This document shows positions 8,258 through 15,709 of a DNA stretch of 64,000 nt, in pieces. Position 1 is the stretch's first letter, and every line of letters starts with the position of its first letter. This DNA comes from Neorhizobium huautlense (GTDB lineage: Bacteria > Pseudomonadota > Alphaproteobacteria > Rhizobiales > Rhizobiaceae). The translations under genes and the position numbers were made by a program. The notes under the pieces are model-generated. The model searched no databases. It saw only the letters and a program-made list of their open reading frames with translations, and was not told the DNA's origin. Location of the stretch: NCBI RefSeq assembly GCF_030811685.1, contig NZ_JAUSRF010000020.1, positions 1-64,000 on the forward strand, read 5' to 3'.

Positions 8258-9847
8258 TCACTCGGTTGCCGGTGCGGCACGCATGGCCGAGGTCCAGCCG
8301 CGCGGATGCACGGTGTAGGATCCGACCTTCTTGCCGTGGCTGGCGATCAGATGGAAATGGTAGAGCGGGATGACGGGATGGTCGGCCATCACCAGCTCGG
8401 TTGCCTGCGCCAGCGCATCGCTGCGGCCCGGCCCGTCTTCAAGAGCTTTGGCCTTGGTGAGCATCTCGTCATAAGCGCGGTTGCTGTAACCACCATAGTT
8501 TAGGGAACCGGTGCCTTTCGCTCCATCAGCACTGGCCAGAACGGCGTCAAGGCACAAGGTCACCGCTTCACCGGAGCAGCCGCCATACCAGACCGGATAT
8601 TCACCGCCCGAACGTTTGGTCATGAACACGGAAAATGGCGAGACGACAGGCGAAACCTTCACGCCGATCCGCGCCCAGTTCTGGGCGATCGACTGCAGGG
8701 ATTCCGCATCGCCCGGATAACGACCGCCAGGACCGGCAAGCACGACCGAAAAACCATCTGACAGACCGGCTTCGGCAAGCAGCGCCTTCGCACGATCGTA
8801 GTCGGGCGGCCCCACCGCGAGCTTGGCCGAGGTGCCGGCGATACCCGGCGGGAACATCTGCGTGGCCGCCGTCCCGTAGCCGGAGAGGATCCGCTCGGCC
8901 AGGAATGGTCGATCGGTCGCAAGCGCAAGCGCCTCGCGCACGCGGGCGTCCTTGAACGGATTGGCGATCGACTTGCCGGCCGAGTCCGTCACGCCAGGCA
9001 GTTGGTCGCGAGAGACATCGAACTGCAAAAAGTTCGACCGGGCGGCGGCGGTGCTCTCCACCTTGATGCCGCGCTCTTCGAGCCCGGCAACATCGCGGGC
9101 GGGAATATAGTCGGCAAGATCAACATCACCGGTGGAGAGTGCCGCGACACGCGCGGCCGGGCTTTCGATCACCCGAAACGTCACGCTCGACCAGGCAGGC
9201 ACGCCACCCCAATAATCGCCATTCGCCTCAAGGCCGAGCAATTCACCGGACTGCCACTGCTTGAACCTGTAGGGACCAGTGCCGACCGGCCGGGCACCTG
9301 CATTGATCTCCTCGGTGGTCGCGAACTCACCGCCGGCCTCCTGCGGCATGATCAGGATGGCGGTCATCTGGATTGGCAGGGTAGGGGCCTCTACACTGGT
9401 CTCGATGCGAACTGTCAGAGGATCAGGCGCCGTCACAGAAGCGATCGGCTTCGTATAGGACTGGAAACCGCCGCTCGGGGTTTTGAGGAAATTCCGAACC
9501 CGCTCGATCGAATAGATCACGTCCTGCGCGGTGAACGCCGATCCGTCATGGAACTTGACGCCATCGCGCAGCTTGAATTCCCAGACCTTTGGCGACACAC
9601 GTGCCCAAGAAACGGCAAGGCCGGGCTGCGGATTGAGGTTCTCGTCCTGATTCACCAGCCGCTCGTAGATATGCGACAAAAGCGATGTGTTTTCGTTGAG
9701 ATCGGCATAATGGGGATCCAGCGTCATCAGCTTCAGCTGCGTGCCGATGCGCAACTCCTCGGCGCCGGCATATGAAACGGAAAAACCGATCGATGCCGAG
9801 GCAAGAGCCAGCGTCAACACATGCGTTCGAATATGCTTGAAAAGCAT
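8258..9847 (-). CDS. Peptide ABC transporter substrate-binding protein (SBP family 5)
   Basis: This periplasmic receptor has 529 residues and begins with a Sec signal peptide (MLFKHIRTHVLTLALASASIGFSVSYAGA, cleavage probably after AGA). The mature part shows the family 5 signature: TLDPHYADLNENTSLLSHIYERLV, the WEFKLRDGVKFHDGSAFTAQDVIYSI block and GTGPYRFKQWQSGE. It delivers peptides or related solutes to the two permeases encoded downstream. It is the first gene of a five-gene minus-strand operon. The ATG at 9847 was preferred to an in-frame TTG upstream because the signal peptide starts here. The actual ligand cannot be read from sequence. Confidence 0.92.
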   Translation of the reverse strand: MLFKHIRTHVLTLALASASIGFSVSYAGAEELRIGTQLKLMTLDPHYADLNENTSLLSHIYERLVNQDENLNPQPGLAVSWARVSPKVWEFKLRDGVKFHDGSAFTAQDVIYSIERVRNFLKTPSGGFQSYTKPIASVTAPDPLTVRIETSVEAPTLPIQMTAILIMPQEAGGEFATTEEINAGARPVGTGPYRFKQWQSGELLGLEANGDYWGGVPAWSSVTFRVIESPAARVAALSTGDVDLADYIPARDVAGLEERGIKVESTAAARSNFLQFDVSRDQLPGVTDSAGKSIANPFKDARVREALALATDRPFLAERILSGYGTAATQMFPPGIAGTSAKLAVGPPDYDRAKALLAEAGLSDGFSVVLAGPGGRYPGDAESLQSIAQNWARIGVKVSPVVSPFSVFMTKRSGGEYPVWYGGCSGEAVTLCLDAVLASADGAKGTGSLNYGGYSNRAYDEMLTKAKALEDGPGRSDALAQATELVMADHPVIPLYHFHLIASHGKKVGSYTVHPRGWTSAMRAAPATE

Positions 9848-10093
9848 TCCAATGTTCCCTTTTTCTGGTTCAAAAATAGACGTGGCGAGTTCCCATGCTC
9901 GCCACGCAGATGTCCGTTCCCGCGCAGCAGGCTCAACTGCTCCGCAAGGCAATGTGCAGGTTCTGTGCCTGATCGCTAAATGACTGAAACGTCGATATTA
10001 CATTCCGCCAAAGGTGACTGACGGACCATCGCACATGGCGCACTCCACTGCGCACAAAAGGCTAAAATACGAATTTGAAGACCAAAGCCTGGA

Positions 10094-10666
10094 TCAGCCG
10101 GCGCTGACCGAAAACACCTCCCCACGCAAGCGATTGTCCGGGGCGCCGTCGCCGAGGCACAGAAGATCGCGCAGCAACCCGCGCAGTTCGGGCCATGGAA
10201 ATTCCCAATAGGCCGGATGGGGCTCCCCACGCTCCAGCACGCAATGGAGTTTTGCGACGACGCCAAATAAAGAACTCACATCCGCTTTCAACAATTCGGA
10301 TGCCAGCACATCCTCAAATGCAGAGGCATCGTCCACCGTCTGTTCGGCACGCCGATAGGCCTGAACATGCTCATCGTCCGCCGCCAGCACGCAAGCCAGT
10401 GAAATCAGTCCGGCATCACCGCGCCGCATATCGAGCGAAGCCATTTCCAACAGCGCTTTTTCGATACGCTGCTGCTCGACATTGAATCTGTCGAGTTCCT
10501 GAAATGCGACCCGCCAGGCCTCCCATTCGCGCAGCGCATCCTTGCTCGATCCACGCAAAATCGAAGACTGACCAGCAATCTGCGCCATCAGCAGCAATTC
10601 GGTTGTTTTCAGTAAGTTTCTGCAGGTGATTGCAGGCACAGTTCTGCTATTCTCAGAATCACCCAT
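10094..10666 (-). CDS. Hypothetical helical protein
   Basis: The protein has 190 residues, is mostly helical and mildly acidic, and has no signal peptide or membrane helix. The segments EWEAWRVAFQELDRFNVEQQRIEKALLEMASLD and DASAFEDVLASELLKADVSSLFGVVAKLHCVLERG look like packed helices. The ATG at 10666 has GGAG upstream; a start at codon 27 is possible but lacks an RBS. It is divergent from an HTH gene across a strong inverted repeat. I do not recognise a family. Confidence 0.65.
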   Translation of the reverse strand: MGDSENSRTVPAITCRNLLKTTELLLMAQIAGQSSILRGSSKDALREWEAWRVAFQELDRFNVEQQRIEKALLEMASLDMRRGDAGLISLACVLAADDEHVQAYRRAEQTVDDASAFEDVLASELLKADVSSLFGVVAKLHCVLERGEPHPAYWEFPWPELRGLLRDLLCLGDGAPDNRLRGEVFSVSAG

Positions 10667-10698
10667 GATCCGAGCTCCACACAGCTTGATTGTGGTCA

Positions 10699-10731
10699 GG
10701 TCGTGCCCACGCTGCGAACGCGGGCACGACC
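10699..10731. promoter_or_regulatory. Perfect 10-bp inverted repeat between divergent genes
   Basis: GGTCGTGCCC (10699-10708) and GGGCACGACC (10722-10731) are separated by 13 bases. It sits in the 103-bp gap between the divergent genes at 10094-10666 and 10770-11048. It could be an operator for the HTH protein or an RNA hairpin in its leader. Confidence 0.5.
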
Positions 10732-10769
10732 GATACCTGAATACTTGTTACATACAGGACGACAAAGCG

Positions 10770-11048
10770 ATGCGCAACCAAAATCACCCCATTTCGGGTG
10801 ATATAAACTCAGTCCAGTGTCGGTTGGCGCGAACTGCCCTCAATTGGAATTCGGATCGCTTGGCAGAATTCGCAAATGTTTCCACTCAGACCGTGAAAAG
10901 ATTTGAGCGCGGAGAAGAGCTACGCCAGAGCACCGTCGCAAAAATACAGAAGGCTTTTGAGGACGCTGGCATCGAATTCATTCCTGAAAACGGCGGTGGT
11001 GTCGGCGTCCGGTTCAAGCATCCGGCAGTGAAGGATGAAGCTGTCTAG
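10770..11048 (+). CDS. XRE-type helix-turn-helix transcriptional regulator
   Basis: A regulator of 92 residues with an HTH at about 16-60 (CRLARTALNWNSDRLAEFANVSTQTVKRFERGEELRQSTVAKIQKAFEDAGIEFI). The tail ENGGGVGVRF is typical of a widespread group of small alphaproteobacterial repressors. The ATG at 10770 has GGACG upstream; earlier in-frame starts would read through the inverted repeat at 10699-10731. The target is unknown; autoregulation through that repeat is a reasonable guess. Confidence 0.8.
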   Translation: MRNQNHPISGDINSVQCRLARTALNWNSDRLAEFANVSTQTVKRFERGEELRQSTVAKIQKAFEDAGIEFIPENGGGVGVRFKHPAVKDEAV

Positions 11049-11128
11049 GCAACGGGCGCTGTTGGCAACTCGATGGAAATTTGCTCGGTCGTTATGTCAC
11101 TTCTCAGCCCGAAGCAGACTAAAGATCC

Positions 11129-11728
11129 TCAGTTGGCGACATCAACAGTGCGACAATTGCGATCAATCAGGCTAAAACCACCGTCACGCAGCAGATAGAA
11201 TCCGTCCTGCGGTACGGGTAATTCAAGGGTCTCTCGCATCGATAAACCCGCATAGACCCCTCGCACTATTCGACCAAAGAGGCCGTGTGACAGCGCAATG
11301 GTTGGACGTTTGACATCTGCAATCCAGTCCTTCGCACGATTGCACGCGTCATCGAATGTCTCGCCATCAGGCGATCTAAAATACCAGTCGTACACGTCTG
11401 AACCGTCGAGAGCGCCCGGATACTCCATGTCGATCTCATACTTGGTCATTCCGTCCCAAGAACCGACGGTAACCTCCATGAGACGTGCATCCTCACGATA
11501 GTTAAGAGGCATACTCAACTTCAATCTATCTGCGGTCTCCCTCGTTCTTCCAAGCGGGCTGACCTGGAAATCGAACGAGCCGCAGTCTCCTTCGAGCTCA
11601 TGATAAAGAAGGGTACTGACTAGATCAGCTTGCCCGATGCCATGCTTGGTAAGCGGCGAATCCTTCTGGCCTTGAAAGCGACCAAGTGTATTCCAGACCG
11701 TTTCGCCGTGGCGCAGAAGATAAATCAT
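11129..11728 (-). CDS. Histidine phosphatase family protein (phosphoglycerate mutase-like)
   Basis: The 199 residues begin MIYLLRHGETVWN, the catalytic RHGE motif with the phospho-accepting His7. The second catalytic region is LMEVTVGSWDG (Glu) and the distal histidine is in TIALSHGLFGRIVRG. This superfamily includes mutases and broad phosphatases (CobC, GpmB types); the substrate cannot be told. The ATG at 11728 places the RHG motif at the usual distance from the N-terminus. It is monocistronic. Confidence 0.88.
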   Translation of the reverse strand: MIYLLRHGETVWNTLGRFQGQKDSPLTKHGIGQADLVSTLLYHELEGDCGSFDFQVSPLGRTRETADRLKLSMPLNYREDARLMEVTVGSWDGMTKYEIDMEYPGALDGSDVYDWYFRSPDGETFDDACNRAKDWIADVKRPTIALSHGLFGRIVRGVYAGLSMRETLELPVPQDGFYLLRDGGFSLIDRNCRTVDVAN

Positions 11729-12047
11729 CAAAAAATTCCGAAAATTTCGTCGCTCTTGGATTAAGTCTATGTTCAAAGCTGCTGATTGACCGAATAATCT
11801 GGCATCCTGATGACAGCTTTTGGCGCAAAGTCGTCGTGCGAGCAATCGATTAGCCGCCCTGCCGACAAATCAGCTCAAGCGACAACTGAAACACGACATT
11901 CCTCACTGTTTCCACCCGCGTTGCGGACAGGAAATTTCACACAGTCTATTCAGTGACGCGCTCCAATAGCGTTTCTCGCTTTTCATCACCTACCAAACAC
12001 CGACCGAGCGACTAAATACCGGCGCAAAGCACGATAAAGGATTCGAC
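11729..12047. other. Intergenic region without recognised features
   Basis: This 319-bp AT-richer spacer separates two divergent genes and should contain both promoters. I see no ORF, repeat or operator that I can defend. Confidence 0.5.
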
Positions 12048-12995
12048 GTGGCAACAGGTTTGATTGCACTTCTGGACGACGTGGCAGCTATTGCAAAACT
12101 CGCCGCCTCTTCACTCGATGACGTTGCCGCCCAGACTGCCAAAGCCAGCATGAAAGCCGCCGGGGTGGTCATCGACGACACTGCCGTGACGCCGACTTAC
12201 GTGGTCGGTCTCTCGCCCTGCCGCGAATTGCCGATCATCGGCCGGATCGCGCTCGGTTCACTGAGAAACAAGCTCGTCTTCCTTCTGCCGATCTGTCTGA
12301 TCCTCGGCTATTTTGCCCCTTGGGTTATCACACCGCTACTGATGATCGGCGGGGCTTATCTGTGCTTCGAGGGTGTCGAAAAGCTCCAGGAGGCAATCAG
12401 CCCTCATGCGGATAGCGGCGAAGATGAACTTGAGAACGCCAAGGATCCGAAACAACTGGAGGATCAGAAGGTATCGAGGGCGATCCGGACCGACTTTATC
12501 CTCTCCGCCGAAATCATGGCGCTCACATTGGCCGGTGTATCAACCTCGAATATCGTGACACAGGCCGCCGTCCTGGCGGCCGTCGGCGTCTTGATCACGG
12601 TGGTTGTCTATGGCGTGGTGGCTCTCATCGTTAAAGCGGACGACATCGGGTTGTATCTGGCCGAGACGGGCGCCGGCATGACAAAGGCGTTCGGACGTGG
12701 CCTCGTGAAAGGAACACCGATCCTACTGCAGGCGCTGACGGTTATCGGAACGGCTGCGATGCTCTGGGTTGGTGGCAGCATCATTATCCATGGCTTGGCC
12801 GAATTCGGACTTCACGGGCCGGAACATTTCATCGAGCACATCGCCACTGTCGTGCAGCAGACAGTCGGTGTCATTCCCGAGGTGGTTGGCTGGATCGCGA
12901 CATCCTTGCTGCAGGCAGTGCTGGGCATCCTTGTGGGAGCTATCGTCGTGTTCGCCATCAGCGTGGTCAAGCCGGCAAAACCTCACGCCGCTTAG
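12048..12995 (+). CDS. DUF808 (YedI-like) inner-membrane protein
   Basis: The protein has 315 residues and the DUF808 opening: GLIALLDDVAAIAKLAASSLDDVAAQTAKASMKAAGVVIDDTAVTPTYVVG, followed by GSLRNKLVFLLPICLILGYFAPWVITPLLMIGGAYLCFEGVEK. Four or more further membrane helices fill the C-terminal half. The function of the family is unknown. The GTG start at 12048 has AAAGGA upstream. It converges with the sRNA gene at 13055-13176. Confidence 0.88.
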   Translation: MATGLIALLDDVAAIAKLAASSLDDVAAQTAKASMKAAGVVIDDTAVTPTYVVGLSPCRELPIIGRIALGSLRNKLVFLLPICLILGYFAPWVITPLLMIGGAYLCFEGVEKLQEAISPHADSGEDELENAKDPKQLEDQKVSRAIRTDFILSAEIMALTLAGVSTSNIVTQAAVLAAVGVLITVVVYGVVALIVKADDIGLYLAETGAGMTKAFGRGLVKGTPILLQALTVIGTAAMLWVGGSIIIHGLAEFGLHGPEHFIEHIATVVQQTVGVIPEVVGWIATSLLQAVLGILVGAIVVFAISVVKPAKPHAA

Positions 12996-13054
12996 GGCGA
13001 TATCGGCGAAATTTCCGATCGCGATGGGGTGACCGGCAAAGTCCAAAATGCTGC

Positions 13055-13176
13055 AAAACGCGAAAACCCGCCGCGGGAGGAGGTGCGGCGGGTTTCGATA
13101 AGTGACGTGCAGCTTGGGAGGAGGAGTGCTGCCCGTCCGACCGTGACCGACTGGGAGGAGGAGTGTCGGTCTCGAT
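13055..13176 (-). ncRNA. alpha-r14 / NfeR1-type trans-acting sRNA (cuckoo RNA)
   Basis: On the minus strand three consecutive hairpins each expose CCTCCTCCC, an anti-Shine-Dalgarno sequence, in the loop: stems at 13145-13151/13165-13171, 13109-13113/13128-13132 and 13064-13074/13085-13095. The last is an 11-bp stem followed by TTTTCGCGTTTT, a rho-independent terminator. A good promoter sits just upstream (13183-13211), which predicts an RNA of about 120 nt. Number of hairpins, loop motif and size match the alpha-r14 family, whose S. meliloti member NfeR1 silences many transporter mRNAs by pairing near their ribosome binding sites. The 5' end is inferred. Confidence 0.87.
13064..13095 (-). terminator. 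Terminator hairpin of the sRNA
   Basis: An 11-bp perfect stem (13064-13074 with 13085-13095) with a 10-nt loop carrying the third CCTCCTCC motif; U-rich sequence follows on the minus strand. It doubles as the third functional hairpin. Confidence 0.85.
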
Positions 13177-13182
13177 GAGCAA

Positions 13183-13211
13183 TAGATAACCCGATGCACG
13201 AGGCCCGGCAA
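13183..13211 (-). promoter_or_regulatory. Sigma-70 promoter of the sRNA
   Basis: Reading the minus strand, TTGCCG (13211-13206) and TATCTA (13188-13183) are spaced by exactly 17 bases. Transcription would start near 13176, just before the first hairpin. Confidence 0.7.
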
Positions 13212-13391
13212 TGCGCGCGTGCGCATGGCAGCCATGCAGTGTGGCTTGGTTTGGCAACAGCGCCTGGCAATCTTTCTTAAAGGTCGCGTCGGGAACCAAA
13301 TTGGACACAGCTCGTTCTCTGAACAATCCGGAAGCACCCGTCCCCCGCCCTTCATGCTTCCGGATCACTCTTCATCCCCCTCGAAGAGACA

Positions 13392-13424
13392 ATCGGGTCC
13401 GGCGTCAACAACGCCGGACCCGAT
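13392..13424. other. Strong 14-bp perfect hairpin
   Basis: ATCGGGTCCGGCGT (13392-13405) pairs perfectly with 13411-13424 around CAACA. It has no clear T tail. It could be a terminator on the minus strand (TGTCTCTT follows) or part of an RNA; no gene ends directly beside it. Confidence 0.5.
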
Positions 13425-13507
13425 ATCATGTGAAGAGCCGTTGACTCTGCTAATATACGCGATAACGTCGCCGCAGCTCTGACGTGGTCTCGACCTTCCG
13501 GGGCGTC

Positions 13508-13541
13508 GGCCCGGCATCTTGGGAGGGAAGCCGGGCCTTTT
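13508..13541 (+). terminator. Orphan rho-independent terminator
   Basis: GGCCCGGC (13508-13515) pairs with GCCGGGCC (13530-13537) and is followed by TTTT. The 14-nt loop contains GGGAGGG. No plus-strand protein gene ends here, so it may end an unannotated transcript such as an sRNA starting after about 13440. Confidence 0.5.
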
Positions 13542-13696
13542 CAGCTTGAAATGATTTCACGGCCGTTCCGGATAATCGGTGATGCTTCTCATCCTGCAGG
13601 GTTTTCAGGATGTGTAGCGGATGTCTCGGATCTGTAAGCGTGCCGTCCGTCGAGGCGTGCACCTACCCGCCAATCAGCCAATAGTCGGCAAATGGC

Positions 13697-13867
13697 TTAG
13701 GGGCTGAGGCACTGATCGCAGATCCCGCAGCCATCCTCGTCCCGCACAACATGCGCGCAACCGCAACACAGACAAGGCTCGGCTTTGCCATTTGCTCCGG
13801 CGGCATGTTCGGGCGGCAGAATTTCCAAATCCTGGTCTGTAAAAATGACGGCCGTGACGTCGTCCAT
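13697..13867 (-). CDS. Small cysteine-rich, probably zinc-binding protein (56 aa)
   Basis: The C-terminal half has the pattern CLCCGCAHVVRDEDGCGICDQC, with paired cysteines 16-20 residues apart that could hold one zinc. The ATG at 13867 follows GAGGAG; a longer upstream reading has no RBS. It is divergent from the three-gene SRAP operon. Function unknown. Confidence 0.7.
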   Translation of the reverse strand: MDDVTAVIFTDQDLEILPPEHAAGANGKAEPCLCCGCAHVVRDEDGCGICDQCLSP

Positions 13868-13947
13868 GATCAACTCCTCACATAGAACCGACAGCTCAGA
13901 TAGTGAGCCGTTTTCCCGTCGCAAAACCAAAGTCTTGACGCAGGTCG

Positions 13948-14196
13948 ATGAGACCACATTTCTATGGGATGGGAAGAATCGCATCGCCTGCCACCGACAA
14001 TCACCCGGACCGCTTTCTTGCGCTGCAGGACGCCATGGCCGACGATGTGTCGAATATCTGCCTCTCGGCCATCGAGGCGGGTTGGAAACCGGAGGAGGTT
14101 GTCGCCGCTCTGGTCGAACTTGCCGACAACATGATGCTCGAACTGATTACCAACCGAAACACAGAGCGCGATATTCTCCAGTATTTGCGGAGATAG
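13948..14196 (+). CDS. Hypothetical small helical protein (82 aa)
   Basis: The core LALQDAMADDVSNICLSAIEAGWKPEEVVAALVELADNMMLELITNRNTERDILQYL is predicted to be helical. The ATG at 13948 has AGG 7 bases upstream; a second ATG at 13969 is possible. Its stop lies 2 bases before the SRAP start, so the two are translationally linked. Family not recognised. Confidence 0.7.
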   Translation: MRPHFYGMGRIASPATDNHPDRFLALQDAMADDVSNICLSAIEAGWKPEEVVAALVELADNMMLELITNRNTERDILQYLRR

Positions 14197-14198
14197 GC

Positions 14199-14870
14199 AT
14201 GTGCGGGCGGTTCACGTTTGAACAGGACTGGCCGGCATTTTTGCATCTCTATGAGCTTGATCGCGATAAGGAACGCGGCCGCAATACCGCGGCCCGCTAC
14301 AATATTGCACCGACCCAGGACGTGCTGATGGTTCACGCCGATCCGGATGGCCGGCAGGTCGCAGAAACGGCACGCTGGTGGCTGGTACCGCATTGGGCAA
14401 AAGAGAGGCCGAGGGCCGCAATGTTCAATGCCCGGATCGAAAGGATCGGAATATCACCGGCGTTTCGTGATGCCTTCAAATCACGACGATGCCTGATCCC
14501 GGCCGATGGCTTTTACGAATGGACCGTCAATGCGGACGATGGCCGCAAGGATCCGTGGTTGATCCATCTGCCTGACCGCGCGCCGTTTTCGTTCGCAGGC
14601 CTTTGGGCGCACAACGACAAGCTTGGGATCACCAGTTGCACCATCATCACGATGCCGGCGGCCGCGCCGATGACCCGACTGCACGACCGGCAGCCTGCAC
14701 TGCTTGATCCGGCTGCCTATAGTGAATGGCTGGATCCGGCGACCTCAGGTTTTAGCGCCAAGAAATTGCTGGAGACATGCAATATCGACGAGGGTCTGGA
14801 ATTTCATCGCGTATCCAGAGACGTGAATGCATCGACCTTTACCGGCAGGCCCAAGGCAACCCCACTGTGA
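14199..14870 (+). CDS. SOS response-associated peptidase (SRAP/HMCES family)
   Basis: In this family Cys2 becomes the N-terminal nucleophile and forms a thiazolidine crosslink with abasic sites in single-stranded DNA, shielding them from error-prone repair. The 223 residues start MCGRF (Cys2 present) and show ARYNIAPTQ, LIPADGFYEW (catalytic Glu) and TRLHDRQPALLDP, where the catalytic His is followed by RQP rather than the common RMP. It is the middle gene of a three-gene operon, overlapping the next gene by 4 bases (GTGA). A second SRAP gene lies at 32755-33528. Confidence 0.92.
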   Translation: MCGRFTFEQDWPAFLHLYELDRDKERGRNTAARYNIAPTQDVLMVHADPDGRQVAETARWWLVPHWAKERPRAAMFNARIERIGISPAFRDAFKSRRCLIPADGFYEWTVNADDGRKDPWLIHLPDRAPFSFAGLWAHNDKLGITSCTIITMPAAAPMTRLHDRQPALLDPAAYSEWLDPATSGFSAKKLLETCNIDEGLEFHRVSRDVNASTFTGRPKATPL

Positions 14871-15193
14871 GCATCACCACAGACCTTGTTGCCGAATGCG
14901 TGCGTGCCGCCAACAGCCTCGAGAAACTGTCTTCGGCAGAGCGGCGCCTCCTGATTGAGCGCGGCGTCACCACCTCCCGTGCCCTTCGATCGCTCTTGAT
15001 CGAGACAGGCGCCAGTCCTGTCTTCGACATCGAAACCGAGCAGGTCGCCGATGAGATTGCACGAAAGGTTGAGATGATGACCGACACCACCATCATGAAG
15101 ACCCTGCTCGCGCTGGCAGAAGACGTCAGGCAGATGCGCATCCTCAATTATGAGCACAGACTTCGCCGAAAACGGTGCGGCAACGCGGGATAG
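14867..15193 (+). CDS. Hypothetical helical protein coupled to SRAP
   Basis: The protein has 108 residues and begins at a GTG that overlaps the SRAP stop (GTGA), so it is very likely co-translated. Helical segments LVAECVRAANSLEKLSSAERRLLIERGVTTSRALRSLL and VADEIARKVEMMTDTTIMKTLLALAEDVRQMR dominate. No family is recognised. Linkage suggests a partner in the same DNA-repair function, but this is only inferred from position. Confidence 0.72.
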   Translation: MSITTDLVAECVRAANSLEKLSSAERRLLIERGVTTSRALRSLLIETGASPVFDIETEQVADEIARKVEMMTDTTIMKTLLALAEDVRQMRILNYEHRLRRKRCGNAG

Positions 15194-15307
15194 GCAAGCG
15201 CGGACGAAATTCGTTTATCAAACGCAGCCTTGTGTGCAATCCGCGCATCCATACCCTTCACTTCAAAAACCGGACGTCAACACTTCGCCCCCCCCTGGAG
15301 GAAATCA

Positions 15308-15520
15308 TCACGCGTGCGAACCTTTAGCCGAAGTGTTTTTCAGCATGTAGCGGGCGATCTCGAACATATGGTCGATAGTTGCCGCAAGGTCGGCGGAAGC
15401 CTGACGCATATCCGCATGTTCGTCGTTGCCCGCGGCGATATCGACGGCTTTCCGACGAATGCTTTCGCAAGGCTCGGCGATCGTCGACATCAGGTGGAGA
15501 AGCTCTTGAGGTGATTGCAT
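15308..15520 (-). CDS. Hypothetical small helical protein (70 aa)
   Basis: The ATG at 15520 is preceded by AGGAAG at good spacing. The sequence SPQELLHLMSTIAEPCESIRRKAVDIAAGNDEHADMRQASADLAATIDHMFEIARYML suggests two or three helices. It converges on the SRAP operon. No family or function recognised. Confidence 0.6.
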   Translation of the reverse strand: MQSPQELLHLMSTIAEPCESIRRKAVDIAAGNDEHADMRQASADLAATIDHMFEIARYMLKNTSAKGSHA

Positions 15521-15709
15521 TCTGGTCTTCCTGAATTAGGACATGCAAGAGCCCATTGGTCACTGTCTGCAGTCGTGACCGCTCTGGCTACGTGGCCTGG
15601 CATGGCGGGCCGTCGATTTCACGATGATATAGTCTGCGCGTGCGTCGCATCCAGTATCTGGCCGCAGCAGCTGCCATCGTGATGAACGCCGTATCTCTAA
15701 TACGGGAAG

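Noticed and set aside
13450-13662. 70-codon minus frame between the sRNA and the Cys-rich gene
   Set aside because: GTG start without a separate RBS, and the frame runs through a strong plus-strand terminator hairpin, which biases composition.
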